A DNA stretch of 64,000 nt. Origin: Gracilaria gracilis (lineage: Eukaryota; Rhodophyta; Florideophyceae; Gracilariales; Gracilariaceae). The stretch is taken from assembly GCA_030374805.1 (NCBI GenBank), contig JARGSG010000130.1, forward strand, positions 59,684 to 123,683. Reading direction: 5' to 3'. Below, in pieces: positions 27,764-36,505 of this stretch. The notes under the pieces were generated by a model. It saw only the letters and a list, made by a program, of their open reading frames with translations. It was not told the DNA's origin and ran no database searches. A program made the position numbers and the translations under genes. Every line of letters begins with the position of its first letter. Positions within the stretch are counted from its first letter, which is position 1.

Positions 27764-29965
27764 CTACGCTTCCTCCTGGTCGTTTTCCTGGTGGGGAGCA
27801 GGCTCCTCGACCAGTGTGACGGCCTGTGTCGGTCTTGGTGAGTACGTCTGGCGAGGCTGTCCGCCCTGGCGATATCCTACATCGTCCTTCGGGGTATCAG
27901 TTTTCCGTCCGGTCTGGTAGGCACTGTAATAGCCTTCCTCGCGGCGTTGCTGATAGTTAGTCTCCCGTATGGCCAGCAGCTTCTCCTTTAGGTCCGGGGG
28001 GAGCAACTGACAGCAGTTGGGCTCCCGCGAGAGGCAAATCCGACACGGTCTAACTGGTGCCTGCCCCTGGGGTTGCTGTACCCTGGAGCTGGCAGGACTG
28101 GGGTAAGACCGAACGGACTGAGCCGGCGTTGAAGCCGAGGGCGTAGTGGGAGGCGGGGGCATGGAAGACGCGCGGGATACCGCGAGAACATGTTCCTCGT
28201 CTTCATCCGATACGGAATAGATCGATTCCGACGGGGTATCGATACTGTGAACCTTCCGGGCGGTACGAGAGGACTCTTTCCGAACGGTTGGCTTTTGAGT
28301 ATCGACCTGAACGGACTGTCTACGTGAGGCACGATGGGTGTCTCCGTACGATTCCGCGTAACGGGCAAGTGCATCGTATCCGATATTGGGATGCGAGGTG
28401 AGGTGATTCCTCACCTTTGACCGTATGGCGGCAAGGAGACCTTCGACGAAGATCCCCTTCAAATTCCGATCGGTAAAGACATTTCCGCAACGGAGGGCTT
28501 TCGTCCAGAGCTTCTGGGTGAATTCCGTTTCGGACATGCCTGACGCTTGGCGGTAGAGGGTGACCTCTGCGGCCGCGTCGGCAATGATCTCATCCGTTGC
28601 GTACGTGGTCAACAGAAAGTTGACTACCTCTTCGTACGTATGGAGAGACTCATCCCGAGTACGGTCGACAGCGCCAGACTCACCTTCGAGCCGAGACTGA
28701 ACCAGAGCGTGCGCCGGTCCGGTCAGGTAAAACTGGAAACACCAGAGGGCTGCCCCCTCAGTGAGTCCGTTATGGTTGCAAGCGGTTTTAAACCGCTGTA
28801 AGAAATTGAGCACCGATATCGGATCCGTCCCGGAAAAGGAATGACCCTTCATCTGGACATTCAATTTCTTTTGGTAGCGCGCAATCTTGCGCGCCACCCG
28901 CGAATTGAACGTCTGGCTCCTCCTGAGCAACCTGTACGTACGGTAGTCCACCACTTTGGCGAACTTCTCGTTCAAGGGCTTGATGCGTTTTAGCATCAAC
29001 CTGTCCGAACGGGAACGATACCGATCGGACTTCCCCCTCCGTCGAGGGCTGCGGGAGTGTCGGTCGACTTCCGAATCCGTGCGGTCGTCATCCGACGATG
29101 ACTCCGAAGAGTCCGAGTCCGTTCTGGCTGATCTTCGCCTTCTCTGGCGGCGACGGTCTTTCCGTTTACGGGGCGCGCCATCCGAATCGGAACTTCCGCT
29201 CGGTCTACCGCCTCTGCGGCGGCGATTCCTCCTCTCGTCGGAGGAATCTCCTGAGCTTCCGTTCGGATCGTCCTGCGGGTTGACTGGCGGGAGGTACACT
29301 CCAGTCGGACCCCTCGTTGGGCCCTTCTTCAGTTCCGGTCGGTGTTGCCTCTCGCCGCTAGCGGGTGCATTGTCCGTACGGTCAATAAAAGATTTGGGTG
29401 GGTGGGTCGGTAGCTGAGCTACCAGTGCGGCCAGTGTACTGTTCAGAGCTGACGTAGCAGGTTCCGAACGGTCTGTCTTCAGGATATTCCTGACCATATC
29501 GTGTACGATCGGTGGAATATCCTGGTGCAGAAGCGCCGGGATTCGGTCCTTAAGGTACGTCTCCACTGCCATGGGGACGTGGACCTCAATTTCCGTTCGG
29601 AGACTCTGCAGGGCGTAGGGAGCAATCCCTGCCCAGAGTTCCCGTGCGGTAGTCCGTTCGGTAAGAAGTCGCGGCGCGGGGCCAGCTTCGCCCCGCGGCG
29701 TCTTCTCCGTTCCGGGAAAAGGGGCGAGGGCAGTTGCCTCGTCCTCGTTCCGTGCGGACTTAGACCTATTACGTGCGGAACCGTCTCGGATAATCCGTTC
29801 GGGCTCCTCTGAAGGCGTGACGTAGGCCGTCGCGTTACTTCGGGTGCTCCGGCGGCCAACCGAAGCGGCATCCGAAGCGGCGCGAATTGCGACCGGTACG
29901 GACTTTGCGGAGTCTTTTTCGACCAAAGACCCTTCACCCATTTCTCCGTGCGGACGATGACTCAT
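27764..29965 (-). CDS. gypsy gag polyprotein
   Basis: 733 aa from an ATG 57 bp after the primer-binding site. The N-terminal 220 residues are acidic to neutral. Residues about 225-340 are rich in Arg, Ser and Asp (RRRRGGRPSGSSDSD, SRSPRRRGKSDRYRSRSDR), like RS domains. Residues about 340-560 are the retrotransposon Gag capsid domain (FSGTDPISVLNFLQRFK...YATDE...SGMSETEFTQKLW). After it comes a Ser/Pro-rich linker and a small Cys cluster CRICLSREPNCC near residue 650 instead of a canonical CCHC knuckle. The stop codon lies inside the overlap with pol. No canonical XXXYYYZ slip site is obvious; the closest purine run is in GGAAAAC. Confidence 0.92.
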   Translation of the reverse strand: MSHRPHGEMGEGSLVEKDSAKSVPVAIRAASDAASVGRRSTRSNATAYVTPSEEPERIIRDGSARNRSKSARNEDEATALAPFPGTEKTPRGEAGPAPRLLTERTTARELWAGIAPYALQSLRTEIEVHVPMAVETYLKDRIPALLHQDIPPIVHDMVRNILKTDRSEPATSALNSTLAALVAQLPTHPPKSFIDRTDNAPASGERQHRPELKKGPTRGPTGVYLPPVNPQDDPNGSSGDSSDERRNRRRRGGRPSGSSDSDGAPRKRKDRRRQRRRRSARTDSDSSESSSDDDRTDSEVDRHSRSPRRRGKSDRYRSRSDRLMLKRIKPLNEKFAKVVDYRTYRLLRRSQTFNSRVARKIARYQKKLNVQMKGHSFSGTDPISVLNFLQRFKTACNHNGLTEGAALWCFQFYLTGPAHALVQSRLEGESGAVDRTRDESLHTYEEVVNFLLTTYATDEIIADAAAEVTLYRQASGMSETEFTQKLWTKALRCGNVFTDRNLKGIFVEGLLAAIRSKVRNHLTSHPNIGYDALARYAESYGDTHRASRRQSVQVDTQKPTVRKESSRTARKVHSIDTPSESIYSVSDEDEEHVLAVSRASSMPPPPTTPSASTPAQSVRSYPSPASSRVQQPQGQAPVRPCRICLSREPNCCQLLPPDLKEKLLAIRETNYQQRREEGYYSAYQTGRKTDTPKDDVGYRQGGQPRQTYSPRPTQAVTLVEEPAPHQENDQEEA

Positions 29966-30021
29966 ACTGTACGTATCGGTTCAACGATCGGTTCTGCTGC
30001 TCCGTACGGTCTCGAATTCCA

Positions 30022-30040
30022 CTTCTAGGTCGGGAGACCA
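30022..30040 (-). other. Primer-binding site of the young gypsy element
   Basis: On the minus strand TGGTCTCCCGACCTAGAAG starts one base after the 5' LTR, as expected for pairing with a tRNA 3' end (CCA). The second gypsy element has TGGTCTTCCGACTTAGAAA at the same place, 16 of 19 identical although the LTRs are unrelated. Confidence 0.7.
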
Positions 30041-30041
30041 A

Positions 30042-30584
30042 TGTGGTATAATGCACAAAAAGGGAGAGAGTCCGAAGCGGTCTTGAGACGGGAGCGGCGG
30101 TAGCGTACAGTCTTGTGACTGTAATGAATCCGAGCGGAGAGAAGGGGCGGAAGCACCGGGCGGTCGAGGGGAGAGTGGACGATTGGTATCACCAGGCACG
30201 TACAGGAACGTGCGGAAGGGTACGAACGGTCTGAGAAACCCAATAAAGGAGTAGCCGTGCGGTCTATCGTTAGTGCAAACTAGCGAAGAAGACGTTCGGC
30301 AGAAGATGCTTGTCGTTTACGATTGGGGCCTCGGGAGATCCGAGCTACAACTAAATATCGGGTCTGGGCCCCATTACTAACTACTGTACGATCGGTCTAA
30401 TTTGCACTGTCACTACTAAGTCCGTACACGTGGCCAACTTGTACGCTGTGCCAACCCGTCCGGCACTTGATCACCAAATCATACACGTGGCGGTGCCACT
30501 GCACAAGCCCATCGTGCACTACCCCTTCGTACGTGAACGGCTGATCAGACACACTCTGCACCAACTCGGACCCACTATACTACA
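30042..30584 (-). repeat. 5' LTR of the gypsy element
   Basis: 543 bp, sequence equal by eye to 19382-19924. Followed by TTCGC (30585-30589), the right-hand target duplication. Confidence 0.95.
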
Positions 30585-30784
30585 TTCGCTTTGACTGACT
30601 TTTCGAACCAAGATCTCATTGCTCGGTTTGTGGGGTTGAACCCATCAGGACGTGGGTCAAGACCGGACAGAAATGGGTCGTCTCTGCGGAGATACGCCAG
30701 AAGACGGCGACGCCAGAGAATGTAGTCGGTGGGGACCTTGAAATTTGGAAGCCTGCCAAGGAGACCCTCATTTGTGCCCGACAT
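30585..30784 (-). pseudogene. copia gag N-terminus, cut off by the gypsy insertion
   Basis: It begins at an ATG (MSGTNEGLLGRLPNFKVP) and continues in the UBN2/DUF4219 style (YILWRRRLLAYLRR...RSWFEKSVKA). Across the gypsy insertion, with one TTCGC copy removed, the frame and sense continue directly into 19381. This proves the nesting order. Confidence 0.9.
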
Positions 30785-32080
30785 TGAGGCGTCCGGGGAG
30801 TGACGGAAGAAAGTGTATGATCAACCTTCTTCTACGAGATAAGGATATCGCGACCTACGGGGCAGGAACGTTTCTTTTTCTTCTTGAACTTCTTGAACTT
30901 CTTCTTCTTCAACTTCGCCAGTCCCATACCGGTGGAGGAGGTGTGAACTTGAGATGTTTCTGGCCCAACCTTGGAAGCCAGGCGATCGATGTAGGACGGG
31001 TCCCCTCAATTAAGCAGGTAACCCCGCACTACAACAAACAGACCTTTGAAAGGATCTTCCCGCACCCACAAAGCGGATGGTACTTCACTTCGTCAAACAA
31101 ACGGATAAGCAAGGAGTAGTAAAACGTAGCAGCGTAGTATAAAGCATTCGCCTCGTACGGCAGAACGCAAACGGTGGCACATTGAACGGACGAAAGGAGG
31201 CAACTTCTTCTCTCAAGTAAAGCGAGAGAGACAGGTTCTCGAAGTAATGTTGGAAACAAAATTGTTTTCGCAATCTAGGAGGTTGCATGGGCGGAGAAAA
31301 TGTGGCCGATGTAGCACGAACGAGTAACCTGTAGCCCAGAAGTAGACGCAGTTTATCGAGAGGTGTAAACGTTATTATCATGATAATCTTCATACAATCG
31401 TAAAATCAAGACCGTCGTAGAAATCCAAGAATGTATAGCGTAGAAATTGTTGCGCAAGCATGCGGATCCGACAAGAGAACAAGAACAGGATGTAGGTGAT
31501 AGTAGTAAGTCTCCCGGATTTGAAATAGAGTGGAGAAGTGTTGTGCCAAACCAGTGAGGGAAATAAGAAATTCGTGATCGCAAACATATCACGATGCACC
31601 GAATTGTATGCCACAAAATGTATAGTAGGAGAGAAAAAAGGAGTTGGGAATCGCATCGTAATTGCAGCGGACACACATTGTCTTTTCGCGGTAAACGTGC
31701 ATTGAAAACTGTAATGATCAATCATTACAATAGATTATCATCTAGAGTCTGTACTACCATTAAGAATGAACAAATAAAGTGGAGAAGTTATATACATACT
31801 TATCTTGTCCGAGGTCAACCGACTTTCAGAGCCACAACAAAGTCTATAGACTTGGAAGCCCATCACAAAGTCAATTGCCGACAGTAAGTTATGTTTTGGC
31901 AGCGCTCTAGCCGCAACACATTTATTGGCATGTGAGCCGAGACAATCGCTAAGCAACCCGTCCAGTCCTTGAGTAGTTGAACGTACGCGCAGTAAAAGAG
32001 CGGTAGCACGCGGAGAAAGGGGCAGATCATGTGCGCAAGCGATGGCGGCCCGGGGCAGCGCGCCCTAGGCGATGCTACCA
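30785..32080. other. Probable copia leader, then intergenic DNA
   Basis: The first few hundred bases should be the 5' leader and LTR of the copia element, but no second LTR is available for comparison, so ends cannot be set. CTTCTTGAA-type repeats lie at 30872-30910. From about 31150 the DNA is AT-richer, and I see no gene. Confidence 0.4.
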
Positions 32081-32283
32081 TGTAGCGCGCGAGCGGGTGC
32101 GAAAGGGGTCGAGCGAAGTGCGCGCCTAGACCGCCGGCGGGCAGAGCGCCGAGCCGGACGGTCGCGCAATTTATTTTGCCAGTGCAACCCACCGGCGCAT
32201 TGCTGTGCGCCGGGCGTTGCACTGCGCACAAAATGACGTGTGTGTGGCGCTCTCGCCTTGCAAGAGGCCGACCGGCATCAACA
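32081..32283. repeat. 205-bp dispersed repeat, copy 2
   Basis: Matches 16073-16278 almost base for base in the same orientation, while the flanks differ. It sits about 930 bp upstream of the 33010 gene. The two copies bracket the whole retrotransposon block. Confidence 0.8.
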
Positions 32284-32875
32284 AACAGTGCAGGAACTTG
32301 TTGTACGCCACTTTGGCTGCGGTTTTTTTGCCAGCGCCCACAGCGAGCACAGCGCGCTGCAGCAGCAGCCGCGTCAGCGCGACTGGGTGAATTTGAGGGG
32401 GAATAAGAAAACCATCGCTGTTCCCTCAAACACGCGCCATACACGCGTCGTTCACAAGCGCGCCCAAAAAATGTTTTAAAAAAACAAAATGACAGTGGCA
32501 CGAGCGAAGGGGGGGGGAAGGTGGGGTGGGGGGCGACGAAGGCAAACACGTGGCGAACGCACCGCTAGTGGCGCGCGCAACCTCGCGCCACTCGCAGGCA
32601 AAATAGCGAGCAAGCAGCGCGATCACGCGCAGCAACCGGTGAGCGCGTTCTTCGCTGGTGGCGCGCGGCGACGTCGACCGCACCGTAAGAGAATACGCGC
32701 AGCGCTCCGTCGAGCTCGCTTTGCTCCCTACGTTCCACACGTAGCAGCGCCGGTTACTTTTGGCGGCCGTGATCTGCTTTCGGCTGCTGCTTGCTCCGCT
32801 TGCGGCGGCTCACCATTGCTTCCGTGCTGCCTTAGATACGCGCGCGTCGCCCGCTCGCCCGCTCCGCGCTCGCGC

Positions 32876-32883
32876 TATAAAAG
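32876..32883 (+). promoter_or_regulatory. TATA box of the 33010 gene
   Basis: TATAAAAG in a GC-rich context, 134 bp before the ATG. A strong match to the core promoter consensus. Confidence 0.65.
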
Positions 32884-33009
32884 CGCCGCTTCTTGTCATC
32901 TCGCGTGCTGTTCTCTCCTTGGTCGCGCTCCGTTGCCTTGCGTCTCTTTGTTGTGGTTGCTGCTTTCGTGCTTGCGTGTTGTGTCGTAACCGCCGCCATC
33001 ATCATCATC

Positions 33010-33543
33010 ATGCGCGCGTTGCTTTGCGTCCCGCTGTTGTTCTTGCTTGTGCGCGCCGTTCCGCTCAAGGAACAGGCGCACGTCCCGCGTGCTGCGCTGC
33101 CGCCGCCTGCTGTTCGTGCTGCGCCTCACGCCGCCGAGTCCGCTCCGGCTGTCGTTGACGCTGTGGCTTCTGTCAAGCCGTCGCAGCTCCGCTCTTCGCA
33201 CGCGCTGCGTCAACGCACCGTTCGCGAAGACTACAAGCCGAACAACAACAAGAGCAATAACAACAACAAGAGCAATAACAATAACAAAAACAACAACGAC
33301 AACAACAACGGCGGCGGCGACCAGCAAGACGCCGTTCTAATCGACAAGTCGCATGAAGCTCCGTGGTATCATTACTCTTATCACGGCCCGGACGGCTATC
33401 ACTTCAAAAATGGCTACAACTATCGCAATGGATACCATTACCGAGACGGCTACCGCTACCGAAATGGTCCGCACCCAGGCAACGGATACCAATACCGTGA
33501 GGGCTTTCATTTCAAGAACGGAAACTACTACACATATTTCTAG
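33010..33543 (+). CDS. Secreted protein with Asn-rich tract and Tyr/His hexapeptide repeats
   Basis: 177 aa from the ATG at 33010. Signal peptide at residues 1-18 (LLCVPLLFLLVRAVP). Residues 20-75 are Ala/Pro/Val-rich with basic sites. Residues 77-100 are an Asn/Lys tract, mostly AAC/AAT codons. Residues 129-171 form seven six-residue repeats of the form G-[YF]-x-[YF]-[KR]-[NDE] (GYHFKN, GYNYRN, GYHYRD, GYRYRN, GPHPGN, GYQYRE, GFHFKN), ending YYTYF. Every repeat is in phase; only the fifth has lost its aromatics. Such spaced Tyr and His residues suit metal binding, peroxidase-driven cross-linking or adhesion outside the cell. That is inference; I recognise no family. A strong TATA box lies upstream. 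Confidence 0.75.
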   Translation: MRALLCVPLLFLLVRAVPLKEQAHVPRAALPPPAVRAAPHAAESAPAVVDAVASVKPSQLRSSHALRQRTVREDYKPNNNKSNNNNKSNNNNKNNNDNNNGGGDQQDAVLIDKSHEAPWYHYSYHGPDGYHFKNGYNYRNGYHYRDGYRYRNGPHPGNGYQYREGFHFKNGNYYTYF

Positions 33544-33613
33544 ATTGGCTTTCAGTTGAGTGTGTGCAAGTGCTGCGTGTTTAGTTTGCTTTTCGTGTTG
33601 ATAAGTTACGTGT

Positions 33614-33970
33614 TCAACATGCAACTGTTGTACCACTCGTTTCTACCGCATGTATATAAGGATGTAATAAGCAATCACTTTTTCGCTCTTCTCTGCTGCT
33701 GTGCTGATCATGCTTGAGCGCAACAATCGCTCCATGCAGGAGCTCGCCGTTGTACACGAAAAGAGATCTATAAAATCGATACCAAGTGTGAGTCAACGTC
33801 TCCAACGAGTGCCAAAGCAGTAAACTTAGTTCATTCCAGCCGCACTTATCGAGCTCGCCAAAAGTTACCGTTGCACACCACGCAATGACACCAAACGCCG
33901 TGCTCATATTGACTGAGAATGAAGCCACTTTTTTTTTGATATCGTCGCAGCACGGATCGCAGCCAAGCAT
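33614..33970 (-). CDS. Possible small membrane protein, weak
   Basis: 118 aa from an ATG. It starts MLGCDPCCDDIKKK, has one plausible hydrophobic stretch (STAFGVIAWCATVTFG) and several Cys and Trp. The composition is more protein-like than surrounding frames, but no family, promoter or homology cue is visible. It would be convergent with the 33010 gene, its stop 70 bp away. It could be a remnant. Confidence 0.25.
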   Translation of the reverse strand: MLGCDPCCDDIKKKVASFSVNMSTAFGVIAWCATVTFGELDKCGWNELSLLLWHSLETLTHTWYRFYRSLFVYNGELLHGAIVALKHDQHSSREERKSDCLLHPYIHAVETSGTTVAC

Positions 33971-34080
33971 GAAAAGAATGTTTTGTTTCACGGCATCACT
34001 TTGAAGCAGATGACTTCTCGCGCCCAGCCATAGTTGGAGAGCGATAGTATATCATATCGCTCTTGTCTGTCCCTCGCCAA

Positions 34081-34102
34081 TCTCTCTCTCTCTCTCTCTC
34101 TC
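34081..34102. repeat. (TC)11 microsatellite
   Basis: Perfect dinucleotide run. Confidence 0.9.
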
Positions 34103-35079
34103 GAGACGGCTGGGAGCGCACTTCGGATACCAGCCACGCTTTCCGATTTGCGGGTGGGGGGGCGCGCGATGCGCCAACAACAACGACAAGCTCGCGCTTT
34201 GATGGCGTGGCGCCACGGGCGGCGGAAACATACAGATGTACATTACAGTGGCATTACATTAAACACTACAGTAGCTGACAAAGCAAGTTGCAGCTCAAAA
34301 CGGGATCAACGTGGAGATGGTTGTGATCTGAATGAAGAACAACGTTGCATTGCTGCTGCTCGTCGGGTGTTATAGCAGCTCGCGTGCCGCGGCGGCAGTG
34401 GCTGCGCGGTAATGAATTACGGCGCGCTGTTGTTTGCTGTGCAGCGGCTGCCGCAGCGGCGGCTGCGCAGCAATGCATGCGAATTCGCACCATGTTGCAG
34501 CGCCTTGGCATGTGCGGCGGGCAGCCAAACACGTCGTGCCGCTCGCAATCGCTCAAGTGCCACTCCGGCGGCACCGAGAGCGCGTGTGCGACTGAGCAAC
34601 TCAGCGCCAGCAAGCGATATCATAGACTAATCGCCGGAGTGCAAAGGCGTGCAAAGGCGTGCAAAGGCGTGGCGAAACGACGCTCGCCGTTCTCACCACA
34701 CTAAGTCTCGCGCCGTTTCTATGATATGATACTCTGAACAAGCCGCCAAACCGCGTCAACTTCGCATACGAGCCAAATTCGCAGCGCCAAAGAACAGCAT
34801 TCCCGATGCAAATTCCCTTCATGCAAAACTCTATAAGCTACCGACCTTACACCTACACCTCACTAAAGCTCTTGCGCCAACAGTCATTGGCCAATCCCAA
34901 CACTCGTTTCGATATATATATGCAACGTCCTCCTCGTTGCGCCTAATCACCAGCAACCTTATAACTTTAGCAGCCTCTCGCCACCGTCTCGTCCTCGAGC
35001 CGCGCACACTTCTTCTGCAAGCACCACGCTAACCTTACGCAGCTGCCGGAACACACGCCGGTAAGCACTCGTGTTCACC
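34103..35079. other. Intergenic region upstream of the subtilase gene
   Basis: GC-rich first half with GCGGCTGC words and a triple direct repeat GTGCAAAGGC near 34638-34670. No gene seen. The end holds the subtilase promoter: ATTGGCCAAT at 34886-34895 (a palindromic CCAAT box) and TATATATAT at 34913-34921. Confidence 0.5.
34886..34921 (+). promoter_or_regulatory. CCAAT palindrome and TATA box of the subtilase gene
   Basis: ATTGGCCAAT then, 18 bp on, GATATATATAT, about 160 bp before the ATG. The order and spacing are those of a simple core promoter. Confidence 0.5.
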
Positions 35080-36402
35080 ATGACACGCTCATCTGCATTC
35101 ATCACCGTGCTTCTCTTATTGGCGCTCACCTTCACGCCATCAGTCGCGCAGAGAGACAATGCAAACAGAGCTGACAGAGCAAATGAAAGGGCGAACGCTG
35201 TTGAGGACGCAAGGGTCAGAAACAATCCTAGAACCCAACCACCCGAAGCCCGCATAGGCGCTGCCGCCTTCAGAGAGGACATTGCTCGAAACAAGGGCGA
35301 CAGAATTGATGGCGAGTTCATCGTGCAACTTAATGGCGACTGTGACGGCAGATGTCGAGGAAAAATTCAGAGCTCCATCAACGCAGACGCCGCAACGAGA
35401 GGCTGTACCATTGGCAAGAGACAAATCAAGATTGGCGGTTTGAGATTCGTCAATCTCAAATGCCCGGAGGGAAGAAACTTGCGACGGGATAAAGTTGACT
35501 CCGCCATTAGACCTTCTTTGAACTCGCGCGACGCGGCACAGATTTCTCTCGTTGAAGAGGACTTTGTCGTCACTCTTGACGGAGTGTCCACCAGTTTGTG
35601 GGGCGTGGATGAGGCAGATGGTGGAGTAACTGTGCAGGGTGGTTCCGCCATCAGAGACAGTATGAGAACGTGCAGTGACACCAGCAATAACGGTCAAGGG
35701 GTGGATGTGTGGATTCTTGACACCGGTTGTGCTCCCACCTTCGGAGGGAAATGCTTTGGATATTTTGGTGGCTCGTGTTTCGATGGAAACGGTCACGGAA
35801 GTCATGTAGGCGGAACAGCCACGGACGCCCTGTACGGTGTGGCCCCCCAAGCACGAAAGAATTGTGTGAAGGTGCTAAACGACAGGGGATCAGGATCGTA
35901 CTTCATCGCAATCCAGGCAATTGAGTATGTGCTCAACAACAAAGGACCTAACGGCAACATCATTAACTTTTCACTTAGCGGGCCATCTTACCTCCCTTTG
36001 AACAACGCCGTAGAAGCCGCTGCTGCCGAAGGAGTTTATTTCACTCTGGCTGCCGGTAATGCAGCGCAGCCCGTTTGTGGCTTTTCACCCGCGTCTGCAG
36101 TCAGTGAGAGAGTATTCGCCGTTCAAGCACATGACGTGTCAGCGGCTGCTGCTTGGTTCACCAATTACTCCACCGCGAGTGAAGACTGTACTCACCTCTC
36201 TGCACCAGGTGTCGCCATCACATCTTTCGGGGGAACGGTTTCGGGAACTTCAATGGCCGCTCCCCATGTCGCTGGAGCTATAGCCTTGTTGATCTCGGAC
36301 AACAGAGATCCGACACTCGACACATTAACTGCGAATGGTGTCAGTATTGCACCCGGCGGAGTTGCCTTGAGCAAGTCCTCTTTGGGTCTAGCTTGTACAT
36401 AA
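35080..36402 (+). CDS. Secreted subtilisin-like serine protease (S8, proteinase K type)
   Basis: 440 aa from the ATG at 35080. Signal peptide about 1-23 (FITVLLLLALTFTPSVAQ). The propeptide to about residue 165 has the inhibitor I9 pattern (GEFIVQLNG ... VEEDFVV) but with Cys pairs. The catalytic domain has Asp in VDVWILDTGC (about 214), His in GNGHGSHVGGTA (about 238), oxyanion Asn in LAAGNAAQ and Ser in GTSMAAPHVAGA (about 392). The spacing and extra Cys resemble proteinase K. It ends at GLACT without the C-terminal domains of plant subtilases. Role: extracellular protein degradation or processing after self-removal of the propeptide. A single exon. Confidence 0.93.
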   Translation: MTRSSAFITVLLLLALTFTPSVAQRDNANRADRANERANAVEDARVRNNPRTQPPEARIGAAAFREDIARNKGDRIDGEFIVQLNGDCDGRCRGKIQSSINADAATRGCTIGKRQIKIGGLRFVNLKCPEGRNLRRDKVDSAIRPSLNSRDAAQISLVEEDFVVTLDGVSTSLWGVDEADGGVTVQGGSAIRDSMRTCSDTSNNGQGVDVWILDTGCAPTFGGKCFGYFGGSCFDGNGHGSHVGGTATDALYGVAPQARKNCVKVLNDRGSGSYFIAIQAIEYVLNNKGPNGNIINFSLSGPSYLPLNNAVEAAAAEGVYFTLAAGNAAQPVCGFSPASAVSERVFAVQAHDVSAAAAWFTNYSTASEDCTHLSAPGVAITSFGGTVSGTSMAAPHVAGAIALLISDNRDPTLDTLTANGVSIAPGGVALSKSSLGLACT

Positions 36403-36505
36403 TGTAGATGACATGTTACGAAAGATTTAAAACGTTCAAAACTTTTCAGGAACGCTTAAAAAGTTGTTTCATACGTTCAAAACGTGTACAAAACGTTCAA
36501 CACTA

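Larger units (their letters stand above)
19382..30584 (-). mobile_element. Ty3/gypsy chromodomain retrotransposon with antisense ORFs (complete, young)
   Basis: 11,203 bp. Two 543-bp LTRs in TG...CA form look identical, flanked by TTCGC. The primer-binding site is at 30022-30040 and the polypurine tract at 19925-19937. Order on the minus strand is LTR, gag, pol (protease-RT-RNase H-integrase), chromodomain, then about 3.6 kb that carries two long overlapping ORFs on the plus strand, then the LTR. The domain order and the chromodomain place it with Chromoviridae-like gypsy elements. Inserted into a copia gag. About 70 CCGNNCGG palindromes are spread over coding and non-coding parts. Confidence 0.95.
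16423..30784 (-). mobile_element. Decayed Ty1/copia element with nested gypsy insertion
   Basis: Minus-strand order: gag N-terminus (30784-30585), then the 11.2-kb gypsy insertion, then the rest of gag, protease and integrase (19381-17639), an in-frame TAG (17636-17638), and integrase plus the start of reverse transcriptase (to about 16553). RNase H and most of the RT palm are missing; a 130-bp inverted fragment of the element's own linker is fused to the break (16423-16552). No pair of copia LTRs could be identified, so the outer ends are uncertain. The 5' leader probably continues beyond 30785. Confidence 0.85.

Noticed and set aside
27740..27790. Canonical -1 slippery heptamer at the gag-pol overlap
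   Set aside because: The frames do overlap in -1, but no XXXYYYZ heptamer is present; only GGAAAAC is near.
30785..31400. 5' LTR of the copia element
   Set aside because: It should lie here, but the other LTR is lost, so no comparison is possible and TG...CA pairs alone are not evidence.
35140..35850. 236-aa minus-strand frame opposite the subtilase gene
   Set aside because: Shadow frame; the plus strand has the full catalytic triad and signal peptide.
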